Assembly: GCA_951799425.1 (NCBI GenBank)
Contig: OX637409.1
Span: 14,187,460 to 14,251,459, forward strand
Origin: Ilex aquifolium
Lineage: Eukaryota > Streptophyta > Magnoliopsida > Aquifoliales > Aquifoliaceae
Length of the DNA: 64,000 bases
Direction of reading: 5' to 3'
A program made the position numbers and the translations under genes. The notes beneath the pieces were generated by a model, which did not search any database, was not told where the DNA came from, and worked only from the letters and a program-made list of their open reading frames with translations. Every line of letters begins with the position of its first letter. Positions within the stretch are counted from its first letter, which is position 1. Positions 20,162 to 31,300 of this stretch are shown in pieces.

Positions 20162-23100
20162 TCACTTAGGCCCAGGATGTTCCTTACTTGGTTCCTTCTT
20201 TCTACAAAAGGAACCAGTGGCGTCATTGTCATCACTGTAAGTCTGTCCATGATGTTCCCAATTGTACATGGATGTATCTGTAGAGAAATTTCTTTGATTG
20301 TCCAGTTGGTAGACACAAGTCATCTGCTCACAATTCTTGCTATGAACAGAAGATCCATAAGGATCGAATCTAAGTTGTAAAATCTCAGAGGGTTCTCGTC
20401 CATAGGGATCTGGAGGCTTTGGATTCTTTAGTGAACCAGGGGAAGTATTTAGGTCAAGGTTTTGGTGGCGAGGGTGGTTCGTATGTTCAAAGGGGACAGG
20501 ATGATTTAGGGTTAGTGGAATGGGGGTGTGAGGAAGATTGACCGATCTCTGGAGGTTCTCATGGGGGATAGCAAGCATTGGATTTGGCAGAGGGATTGAG
20601 GCCCTTTGGCTATCGTTGGATTTCTAAGTGGAGGACGAAGGGTCAGAGATATTTCTTGAGAACTAGATCCATTGGGTTTTAACCAACTGCTCCCTAGTTC
20701 TTCTTAAACTAGACTTGGTGGTTGGTTCAGTTTACTTACCTTTGGATTGGTAATTGACCCGATTGACAGTTGGATCTTGGTTTTATGTTTTGGGAATTGG
20801 GATGAGTCCAGAGCTTGGGTTTCTAGGGCTTTGAATCTATTTTGGTTTTGTGGGCTAATGGGTACATTTTCCATTCTTATTCAACTGGGCTCTTCTTCTT
20901 CTTGGTTGGGCTATCATCCAAGGCCCATATTCTTCATCCTCAGCCCGGTTGTGAGCCTCCTTTAGTTCAACATTCGGATTTGTAGAGGACCATTCTGTGG
21001 GAGTTACCGTTGTCGACGAGGAAGTTTCTCCGGCGGGGTTGGGAGGGGTTGGTTTTTCCGGCAGTGTGTACAGTACAATACACTCATATTAACCCTAAAT
21101 AGTCTCCCTCGCAATCTGTAAAAGGGAATTAACGGCTTGTTCAAGTCCCTCTCCATACAAATCCTAGCATATTTTGTAAAACCCGAGAAAAAAAAATTAT
21201 TATTAAAAATTCTAATTACAGGGGTAAAATAATAATTAATTGTTAAAGTACGGGTCAAAAGCGTAAATTTTAAAAAAAATAAATTAGACTATATATATAT
21301 AAGTGGAAGACTTTTGTCTTCACTTTTGTTTTCTTCTCCAGAACTGCCGAGAGAGTGAGAGTGAGAAAAGGTGAGTTTTTTTATTTTTTTTCTCTTTCCT
21401 TCTTCCTCAGATTTACGAAGATTTAATCGTTTAATCGCTTCGGGCCAAGAATTAAAGTTGTTCTACTCAGCGAGAGCTACGCAACGACACCAAATATCGT
21501 ATTTTTCTCCAAAAATATCAAGTACGAAAATTTAGGCCTAAAGCTTAGGAAGCTAAATTCGGGCTTTCCTTGGAGTCTACTACGTGGGCTCACGCTACGA
21601 GAGGTAGGGTTTCCCCTATTTAAATGTAATTTCAACCTAAAATATGGCATATGAAATAAGCAGACTAAGGGTGTATATCACATGTTAGGTCTTGACTAGT
21701 ATAACTAGTAGGTCAAATATAAGATTTATAATTAACTTTATAATTAGTAAAATCCTATTGCAATTAACTTGGTGTAAATTAATGTTAGTGGTTTAAAGTA
21801 TGTTAATTGTACATTAGCATGACTTGATGTTTTAATGGTATATCGAGTTTAATAAAATTATTAGCTTGTTATATGATTATGAAATAATATGCATGTTAAA
21901 TGATTATTTAACATATGATTATTGTGGTGGACTTGTGCTTATGTTTATAAAATTAATAAACATGATGCCATGTTGGAAGTAATAAACATGTTATTTGTGT
22001 AAATTGATGTGCCCTCTAGGTGTTTGTTTAAATGCCTAGGTGAATACAAGTATGTTAGTTGTGTTGATTATCTTATATAACATGCTTGGAATTGTGTTGA
22101 AAATGTCATTATATTGCATTCATTATGTAATGGACATTGTAACTCATGATTTATGGCATTGATCGTGGGCTCGGGAAAGTCGCACCAAGATCCGACTGAG
22201 TCGCACGAGAAATTAAATGGATAAACGTGTCGGGGATAGCAAGAAGGGCTAGATTCTCCCTCGGGTACAAGACCCGCTTACTTGGTTTATACACTTTCCG
22301 GCGGTGAAATTCCAGAAAAGTGTAACGGCATAAACGGAGCCGCAGGTGGGATGTCCTGAAGATCTGTTGATGGTGTGGTGTCCCATTGGTGTAATACCAT
22401 AAATCATCTCCCCACAAAGACACAAGAAAATGAATTAATTAGTCATTGAATGTACATAACACCAATGACAGGGGGGCTTGGAATGCCCGGATACATACGC
22501 ATGACATTGCATGTGTTGTGGGAGCTCGGGATGGGGCTTGGTGTTGGTATTGCTTGCTTGAGTTGCATCTCATGGCATGACATGATTTATGACATTTGTT
22601 CATAATAGACATATTTGAATGAATGCATGAAATGATTGTTGCATGTGACATTTCATATGCATTTAGGTTGAGAGGAATTCTCTATAGGAGTTACCCTATT
22701 GAGCGTTGACTCACCCTTTATGAGAACATTTTTCAGGTATCGCCCAGACGTCCACCGAAGGCGAGGCCATGGGCCCGCTTTGACGACAGAGCCGGTCTGT
22801 GGCTCTTATTTTGACCTTGCAGTCCCTTGTATATGTTTACTTTTGCCCTTGTATAATTTTTGTAAACAAAAATTTCTTTTATATTAAAAAGACATGTATA
22901 TGAGACTCTTTTGAGATATTTATTCTTTTTATGAATGAATGTACGTAGTAATGATGATTATGGTAGTATCCGATACTATGCATTTAAGTATGGATAAATG
23001 GACCCGATGTGGTCAATATTGTATGTTGGACCTCGGATGAGTCATGTGATTGTATAATTATACAGGTTGCGTTTTAGGTAGAGCTCCTCGTACAAAGGAG

Positions 23101-24042
23101 ACTCTGCCCAAATTTTGTTAAGTTATGGATCCCGGTAAATGGGGCATAACGGTGTGGTATCGAATTACACGATATCTACGGGTATTCCGCGGGTTGATGG
23201 GTGATCAACCAGGTAATTATTGACACCCGGATTTTTGGGCGTCACATATTTGCCCCTTTCTGCTACTACTGTTTTAGTGTCCACCTTAACTAGTTTTCCT
23301 AGGACTTTGGGAATGTGATAAAGGATTTTCTCATCATAATATTCTAAAGGTAATTCCGATAATCTTAGCCATAGTGCTGTTGAAACTTCCGATGCTCTAG
23401 TTGGAATAAAATTGGGTTCCTAATTCCTCATAGTGAGGTAATGGTTCATGATGATCCATGGTCCTCCTGTGAAAACTTTGTAGCAATCTTCCCTCATGTG
23501 GAATTTGAACAAAAAGAAACCATTGTGTAGATCAATTGCTTCAAAATCTCCTTGTAGACTCCATATATTTCTGACTTTCATACAAAGGACTTTGTAGCTG
23601 ATACTTTTCCCCAGAAGCTTAACGAAGAGACCATATTTCCACTTGTTCCTTATTCTTTAAAGTGTTTTTTGTGACAGGTTAATGCTTGGGTAGGATTCGT
23701 CTGTATAATTGATTGTGGAAGATGCTAGTTCTGGGTGAGTTTTTAGCTGGTCCTCATCTCCTTCTTCCTCTGAGCATTGTTGTCTTTCAATAGTGCAGCG
23801 TTATGTCTTTCAAGCATTTGATCTTCTGTGGACTTTGTCCTCTGTTGGGCAAAAGATTCCACTAGCATGTCATCCTCTTGGCTTTTGTGTGATTCTTTAA
23901 TTTTCTTTATACTCCTTTCGAGGTGGTCATCCTCCTCTTGTGTCCGTTTCTGTTGATTCATGGGATCCTCATCCATCACAATAGGTATTTCTTGATTGTT
24001 AGTAGCAGTGGTTGCTGGATGCATTGAAGCCTCTAGCTTCAA
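20162..24042 (-). pseudogene. LINE ORF1 (DUF4283 Gag-like), split by a solo LTR
   Basis: The first part, 24042 to 23252, includes an acidic N-terminus and the DUF4283 core (FKFHMREDCYKVFTGGPW near 23490, then ELPLEYYDEKILYHIPKVLGK). A solo LTR (21175-23246) then interrupts the codons for the conserved KYARIC segment. Reading resumes at 21169 with YARICMERDLNKPLIP and a CxxC knuckle, followed by a Pro/His-rich tail to 20162. In-frame stops (one near 23420) confirm decay. ORF1 proteins of this type bind RNA and nucleic-acid chaperone roles are known in the family; here the gene is dead. Confidence 0.85.
21175..23246 (+). mobile_element. Solo LTR, 2072 bp, family 1 copy A
   Basis: The element begins TGTAAAACCCGAGAAA, ends GGGCGTCACA, and is flanked by TATTT at 21170-21174 and 23247-23251. 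It carries the family core with GGGATAGCAAGAAGGGCTAG near 22235, the CTCGTACAAAGGAGACTCTG block near 23088 and GGTTGATGGGTGATCAACC near 23193. No primer-binding site, polypurine tract or internal domain is present. It sits inside LINE ORF1, so it is younger than the LINE. The strand given is the direction in which the sequence reads TGTAAAACCC. Confidence 0.88.
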
Positions 24043-24060
24043 CTAATCTCCAATCGCTTG

Positions 24061-25299
24061 TTTAGAGAGAGAGAAAAAAAAAAAAAAGTCAGAGCGTGTT
24101 GATATCAAACATACAAGTCCTGTTTATCTTTCTTTTGGAGTTGCTTTTTAATCACAAAAAAACTAGGTAATTATTTTTTGCAAGTAAAAGTTGATAAAGT
24201 TGGAATCAATTACCCTTTTATTGTGATTTTATAATTTTTTATTTTATTAGTATCACATTTCCTAATTTATTGTTTAAATTTACTATTTTTTAAAAAATGT
24301 CTTTTAAACTAACGCTATTAAATTTTAAAAGCATGTTTTTTATTTTCTTTATCAATTTTTTTGTCAAACACTTTTTTATATATATAAAAAAGTGAATTTA
24401 TGTCTTTTTAATAAAATTTTTTAATTATTTAAGAAATAGGTTATAAAGTGTGAAAATAAGAAGAAAATTTGTTTACCACATCAAAGACTTTTTTAGTCTA
24501 TACGATATTATGAAGAAAACATAACAACCAGTAATATACTGAACACAAAAACAACTGATTTGAAATCATAAAACCAAATCAATTGAAAACAATAATAATT
24601 TCGAAATCTTCAGTTCATATTATAAAAAAAAAATGTAAAATTCTATAACATTCAATAACAGAAAAAAATCTCATAATTAAAGGAATAAATTGAACCTTAT
24701 TTAATTTTTTTTTGAACATGAACCTTATTTAGTTGAAATGTATAAAATTATTGATTATGATATTAATCGACATAATGAAGAGTTGAAAATATCTAATTCA
24801 GTGTCGGCTTGAAGATGACCGCATGAAGAATAAACGTTGGCTGACAATAATATTAATGGAATTCTTTCAAAATTCAAACGGTTAATTGTCTATTAATTTA
24901 GGAAACCCAATAAAACAGAATCCAAAAATAAGAAAATTATCAATTATTGCATAAAATAAGTAAAGGGCAATTACGTACTAAAATATATAAATTTAAAAAT
25001 ATGTACCTGGTCACCATATGTTTAGGAGAATGTATACTTAATGACTAAAAAATTTGGACTATGTACTTTAAGATGAATAAGTTCTAAAAAGTGTACCCCT
25101 CCCCAATTTTTTCAAAAAAACAATATTTAAGAGCCCGTGACTAAAAATAAAGCAAATTGGCAACCCGACCCATTATATAGCCCATCGATCTAGCGGTAGG
25201 AACAATGAACTTGAAAAATATTTAAAATATTTTATTTTATGCACAACAATTTTATTTTGTTAAAAAAAACAGTATTTATTTTAGGCTCATTTAGAGCCC
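24061..25299. other. AT-rich spacer upstream of the LINE
   Basis: Very AT-rich sequence with A and T runs. I see no gene, repeat array or recognisable element end. Confidence 0.5.
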
Positions 25300-27297
25300 G
25301 TGAACGTTGAGGTCTTATTGGGCTAGTCCGCGCGGGGAGGTCATAAGCCTAGATATTTCTGTTAGTTGGCTGGAATCCAGCCTGTTGACTAAAGCGCGTT
25401 TCCAACCCTTAAATGGGGGGAGGAAAAAATGGGGAGAAAAAGAATAATAAAAGTAGGATAGCCAAGTTCCACTAGAAAGTTCTATTCAAAACTCTTATTC
25501 CTTGTATTAGGCCTCTTGATCCTCTCCTACGCTAGAGCCCGCTGGCTCCCTGTGGACGGTCCCAATAGAAAGATTAGTCAACCAAATAATAGATAGTAAA
25601 GGATTAGTCAACCAAATAATAGATAGTAAATGAGTCGATTTGAAAATAAATGAATTGTTAGTCGTAGAGTATTATTCGCGTCAGAATTAAACCTAACGAA
25701 AATAACCAAGATTCGAAGAATTTTTCTCTTTTCAGCAATGTAAGTTAAGATAAATAACGGTTTGATCCGCATTTTTATATCATTTAGGTATCATAGACCG
25801 AGAGGGAGGTTTTTCATTCTTCCTATGCAAATCATGAGGATTTTTTTTTTTTTTTTATGATGATTCAGCTGCCGAACCTACAAGTTTCAACGCTGAAAAG
25901 ATAGGTCAACACTAATTCATGTAGTAAATAGGGAAGGTAGAAAGTCACATAAACTTATAGGAGCTACAGGACGATAGGACGATGTTAGAGAATAGTCCGC
26001 TTAGAACTCAAAGACAAGTCAAAGGTAATTACATGAACTCAATACTAATAGAAGAGAGGATGCTATGACTTATCCTGGCTACCCAGTGATTTCCTTACTA
26101 CATGAGGGAGGAAGCTAAGAGCAAGAAGGCTCAGTCCAAACAAGAAGATCTTTCACTTCGACGGCCTTGGGGGATCCCACAAAGATTGTTGACCTTTGTA
26201 GACTAATCTATTCATTGGTAGGACATTTCCTTCTGTAACCACCTTTCTTACCAAAAAGCTAACCCAACCAAATCTGGGTTTTTTTCTAGACTAGACCTTC
26301 GGGATTTTTGTAGGGTTCATACATGCATTGATTCAGTCAAAGAACCTCCTCCAGATCAAAGAATGAATATCTCTTGATATTTCATAATCAATTACCACAA
26401 AAGCACGCTTTGCCATCCATTATAAGTTTAGGAACTTAGATAATAGTATCCCGATCAAGCAGTTGACAAAAGGGATGAGTGGAACAGGAAGTCTACTGGA
26501 TACGGTTCAACTAGATGAGACTCTTGGAACAACTAGAGTAAGAAGTCTTCAAGTGAGCATATTATGGGGGACTGCTAAGCACTCTAATTCTAATTATTTA
26601 ATGCAATGATTAGTTATAACTAATGAGGCATCTCTACACTTTCATTCATAAATGTCAAAGTTAAGACGAAAAAAATCGACCGTTATCTAAAAGAAAGAAG
26701 TCAAAGTCCTAGTACTGCTAAAAGAGAGATAGAGAGGGAAATGACTCACTCTATGGTACTTCCTAAGGACTGCGTATATTCATTCCTAAAGGTAGGAGAA
26801 AGATGGCTACATATAATGCATTCTAATGGGGGCTAATCCCAATATTGAGTGATAGAAAGGTTCTTCGGAGCTAGAACCAATCAATAAAATGAAATTCAAT
26901 AATAGTAAGCCTAGGGCAAAGCGACGAACATGGTTCAAGATTTTCTATACAAAGCCCTTTCTCTTCTTCACTCAAAGAGGCAATGCACCCTTTGAATGGT
27001 ACTTGATTCATAAAGAATGCATCTTTTTTTTTGGGTCGTATTGCGAAGATCTTTGATCCGAACCTTCGCATCTACTCTCTCTTAGAGGATGAACCACACC
27101 TTCACTATTGCCCCTCGTTATCCCTCAACCTCGTTATCGCATTGATTATTGTCGGCCCTTCCATATTCCAATTACTTCATTAATCGTTATGTTCTATAAT
27201 ATTTAACATTTATTTGAAATTAACTATTCTTTTCTATATTCATATTAATTATGATATATATGATATCGGTAAGGACAATTATAATAGATGAAAAGAA
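25300..27297. other. Probable organelle-derived nuclear insert, left part
   Basis: Composition changes here from AT-rich to balanced sequence with features of plant organellar intergenic DNA (CTAGAGCCCGCTGGCTCC, GGGGGCTAATCCC, many short unique blocks and no long frames). A 30-bp direct duplication (GATTAGTCAACCAAATAATA...) starts at 25572 and repeats at 25602. The segment continues at 29856 after a solo LTR. The organelle origin is inferred mainly from the tRNA-Arg-like piece in the right part. Confidence 0.45.
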
Positions 27298-27302
27298 TAA
27301 TT

Positions 27303-29850
27303 TGTAAAACCCGAGAAAATTTGAACTTTTGTGAAAAAGGGCAAAATGGTAAATTGCCACTATGGTACAGGTTGTAAACCTGAAATTTTCTAGAAATTGG
27401 ATGACGAAATGAACCTCACCGTTGGATTCGTCTCGCGAAAACTAGTTACCCTGTCAAATTTCATTAAATTCCGAGTTAGTCGGATTTTTCGCGTTTTACG
27501 AGGCGGTCGAGCCTCGGGAGACCCAAAAACGAGATTCTGATTTAAAATTTTAAATTTTGGGAAATAAATGACGGCAAGTTAAAATAAAAATATTTTGAAC
27601 TTGAACCGGAGCGAAATTTAATCGTTTCGGGGTTAAAACGGACCCGGGAAATAAGGGCCGTGTGGCGCATTGTGGGCCAAGCATTTAAAGAGTATTTAAA
27701 GGGGAGAAAATCAGATTTCTCTCCCCATTTGCTCAGCCGGTTTTAACGTGAGAGGAAGAGAGGGAAAGAGCAAGTCTTCTCCACCTTCTCTCTACGATCT
27801 ACACCCATTGAGAGCTCAAATCCACTCGGGCCAAGAACAAAAGTCGTTCTCCTCGCCAAGGGCTACAAAACCATACCAAGGAGGTCGGGTTTTGGAGAGA
27901 ATCCAAGGACGGGATTTTTGGAGGCTAGGGCTTTGGGATAGGATCGGGTTTTGGAGGCTTCCTACGGTTATTCTACACGCTACAAGAGGTAGGGTTTCCT
28001 CCTACTAAGGTTCATTCCAAACCTAGAATGTTTTAATGAAATGGGTAGGATGATTGGTTGTGTATCTCTTGCCCCTTTTGTTTGATTTGGGTAAAATTGG
28101 GTATATGAAATTGTTCCAATGTGATTCTTGGATTATGTGAATTGTGGGCATGCTATGTGCTTACATTATGCCATGAGATTTAAAGTATGTTATTACTTGA
28201 TTATGTGATGACATGTTTGGGTGTTGTCCAAGATAAAATGTTGATATATATATACGTGTTTGTAATATATTGACATTGTAGGGAATAATGAGAATTATAT
28301 GCTTATGATATAAATTGCCATGAAATATGTGAAATATGATTAGAATGTTCAAGTGTTACTCATAGCATATTGAACATGATAATATTGTTGAAATGAGACA
28401 TCACATTTCATATGCACGGGAGCATTGCACTTAGTGGGTGTGTGTGCATGGTGGTTGTCTTCACCACGCTTGGTGGATGACGAGTGGGCTCGGGTAAGAC
28501 GGGTCGATGACCTAGTCGAGTCGCACGGTTTGCATGGTTGTTAGGGTTGGGGTAGCAAGAAGGGCTAGACTATCCCTCGGGTGAGAGACCCGGTGATTGG
28601 ATACGCACTCCGTTGGTATAAGAGTCCATAAAGTGTGTCGGTGTACGCGGAACCGTTGGTGGAAGTCCATGAATTCCGTGTCGGTTGGGTGCCGTTGGTG
28701 TAAGTCCATAAATATCCACCCCAAGAAAGACCCTAGAATGAAAAATCATTTGATGTGCAACATCAATGACAGATTAGTACACATTGGCACTTGCATGTGT
28801 AGAGGAGCCGGGAAGGGCTCGGTTGATATGCATGAGTGAGTCTCACCTCATTCCATAGCATGACATTGCAATTTCCATCATTGAATATATTTCCTTGCTT
28901 GGAATGTTATGAATTGTGGTTTTGTGGCATGTGAACATTTCATATGCATATAGGTTGGGGAGTAGCCTCATTAGGAAATACCCTATTGAGCGTGGCTCAC
29001 CCTTTGTGGGAAAAACATTTCAGGTGCGGGGTTCACACCGGCGGACGGCTCCCATTTCGAGCCCCAAGGTTGAAGAAAGCCGACTTGTGGCTTTTATTGT
29101 TGTTTTGTAAAAGCTTTTGAAAAGAATTCCATTTTGATATGTAAATGTATGGAATCAATTGTAATAGAACTTGTATAAACCATGTTTTATATGGAAATCC
29201 TTGTCAAACATGTATTTGATGAGTTGGGAAGGGTTTTGAATGGATTGGAAAGGAAAAATGGTTGAAAATGGCAAGACTGGGCAGAGAGTACCGGTACTGG
29301 GTACCGGTACTGAATGGTACCGGTACTGGGTACCGGTACGGAATGGTACCGGTACTGGACACCGGTACCCTCTTTCCAGTGGGTTGACAGTACCGATACC
29401 GGGTACCGGTACTGAATGGTACCGGTACTGGACACCGGTACCCTCTTTCCAGTGGGTTGACAGTACCGGTACCGGGTACCGGTACTGAATGGTACCGGTA
29501 CTGGATACCGGTACCCCCTTTCCAGTGGGTTGATAGTACCGGTACTGAATGGTACCGGTACTGGGTACCGGTACTCTCTTCAAAATTTTCAGATTTTCAC
29601 ACTGCTTCACCCTATTTTCAATCTACGTTTCCTTTCCCTCCAATGATGTAAATGAAGTATAAATCATGGTATATCGAATATTGGTTGAACCCAAATGAAT
29701 AATCGAATCCGGTTAACAATGGTGAATTAAGATCCCGGTTAAGGGGATGCTACTACCGTGGTGTTAGGTTGAGTGACATCCATGGTTATTTCCGCGGGTT
29801 GACGGGTGGTCAACGGTTAATATAGGACCCCCGGAGATTGGGGCGTCACA
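27303..29850 (+). mobile_element. Solo LTR, 2548 bp, family 1 copy B
   Basis: TGTAAAACCC...GGGGCGTCACA is flanked by perfect TAATT duplications at 27298-27302 and 29851-29855. Like copy A, it has CCTCGGGTGAGAGACCCGG near 28577, CACCCTTTGTGGGAAAAACA near 28990 and the GGTTGACGGGTGGTCAACGG block near 29797. It differs by carrying a GGTACCGGTAC minisatellite (29285-29580). No internal retroelement genes are present. It splits the organelle-like DNA. Confidence 0.88.
29285..29580. repeat. GGTACCGGTAC minisatellite with 73-bp higher-order period
   Basis: Palindromic GGTACCGGTAC units alternate with TGAATGGTACC and TGGGTACC. The linker TCTTTCCAGTGGGTTGACAG recurs at about 29371, 29444 and 29517, giving a 73-bp higher-order unit of just over three copies. 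The array can fold into many hairpins. It lies inside solo LTR copy B and is absent from the other copies. Confidence 0.9.
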
Positions 29851-29855
29851 TAATT

Positions 29856-30990
29856 AATAGCTAAGATTCTTTTTTCTCCTAAGCTAGGGTAAAAGAAAAG
29901 GACCAGAGATGAGAAGATGTCCTACGGCTAACTTCTTCTGGAGGTCTTTCCCGAAGTCGATTCTTTACTCCCCTTTTGGGTAGCGTTCCGTCCTGAGCTA
30001 AGTGATGCCCTATCTAGGTAGCTAGGGTAGCTGACTTTGCCTTTATCCTCAAGGACGTATAGGCATAAGCACTAACTCGACACTGTGATTCGTAGCCACA
30101 TGCTCTAATCCTCTGAGCTATAGGCCCCACCTCGTCTCCGCTGGATATGTTCTCGGGAGTACCCTCAAAAAAAGAATCTTTCCTCTCTCCATTTCGAGAT
30201 GACCGGGTAGGACTAATTTACTTAAAACCAGAATGCTAACTTAGCGATAGCACTAGCGTGTTAGAATTTTTCTCAGACCCTTGACTGATTGAAGTGTTTA
30301 GAGCAATTAGAAAGTTTTTCATAGACTGAAAAGACATGTACAAAAGATAGTGAACAATTGATACCCTTTAAAGATCCATATTTCCTATTGCTAACTTTCG
30401 GTCCAACCATCAATCCGGGACCGTTAACCACCTTTTTTGCATTTTTTGATGCCGACTGAGCTAGCTGCCTAGATAATAGACGGTCCACTATGGGCTTCTG
30501 AATTTATGAACAGAGGACAAAGCCTTAAGCTACAGAGAGAACTCTTTTTTCTGTCTTCTAGGTTGTAGGGAGTTGGCGAGTCAGTCTATAGAGCTACTTC
30601 CTACTTAGAATAAGTAATTGTCATCGATCAACCCTACCTTCGAATTTTGCGTATAGCACCCCAGGTCCTGAACTGACAAGAATACAGGCTTTGGTATCCA
30701 AAGTGAAACAGATACTAGTTTCAATTTTGAGTGGGATAATCCATCCCCTCTCTAGCCGTCTTTACATCTGCCTATGTTATATGCCGAACCCCAGTTAGAT
30801 TCAAGCATGCTACACTTTTTAGCCATTAGGAGAACCCAGTACTCTCTTTTAGATTCGGCAGCTACATCATATCAGATGGAGATAAAGACGTGGTATAAAA
30901 CTTTCGACAAGTATAGTTTCATGGATTTTTTTAGGCCTAGATTTGATCAAATTACGACTACTATCTACAATAAAGAGCATCATTTCTTGT
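29856..30990. other. Probable organelle-derived nuclear insert, right part
   Basis: This continues the balanced-composition sequence interrupted at 27302 and includes a tRNA-Arg(ACG)-like segment. Short frames (for example 30774-30995) have no recognisable product. The right boundary with the MIK 3' region is not sharp. Confidence 0.45.
30055..30127 (-). pseudogene. tRNA-Arg (ACG)-like pseudogene, T arm lost
   Basis: Reading the minus strand from 30127, GGGCCTATAGCTCAGAGGAT and the following D arm, anticodon stem and CTACGAA loop match the plastid-type tRNA-Arg(ACG). The match ends after GTGTCG near 30079. The T arm with its GTTCGAATC loop and the 3' acceptor strand are replaced by unrelated sequence. 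It is therefore a pseudogene and a marker of organelle-derived DNA. Confidence 0.7.
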
Positions 30991-31300
30991 GTTGAGTTGA
31001 ACTGCTGCAGTCACAGCATCTAAACAAACAAAGAGGGGAAAAAATGGTAAAAACCATTTGTCGTCCAACAGAGACAGAGACAGAGGCTCTAACACTACTT
31101 CAAACCTGGTAAATGCTATTCTGTCCTTTATCACCTCTGCTCCACTATTGTTCTATAATAAACACATACCAGGACCAACATGAGAGAGCCAAAACAAGTG
31201 CTGCTACCAGCCTTACACAGAACCCCATGCTCATGCCCATGTCCCTTTAAATCTCCTTATTCTACATTTATAAACAAGGAATTTTTATTTATTTTTATTT

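Noticed and set aside
26871..27071. 66-codon minus frame in the organelle-like insert
   Set aside because: No similarity to known organellar proteins that I recognise.
29285..29580. GGTACCGGTAC array considered as a CRISPR-like array
   Set aside because: The repeats and spacers are not distinct. It is a eukaryotic minisatellite inside an LTR.
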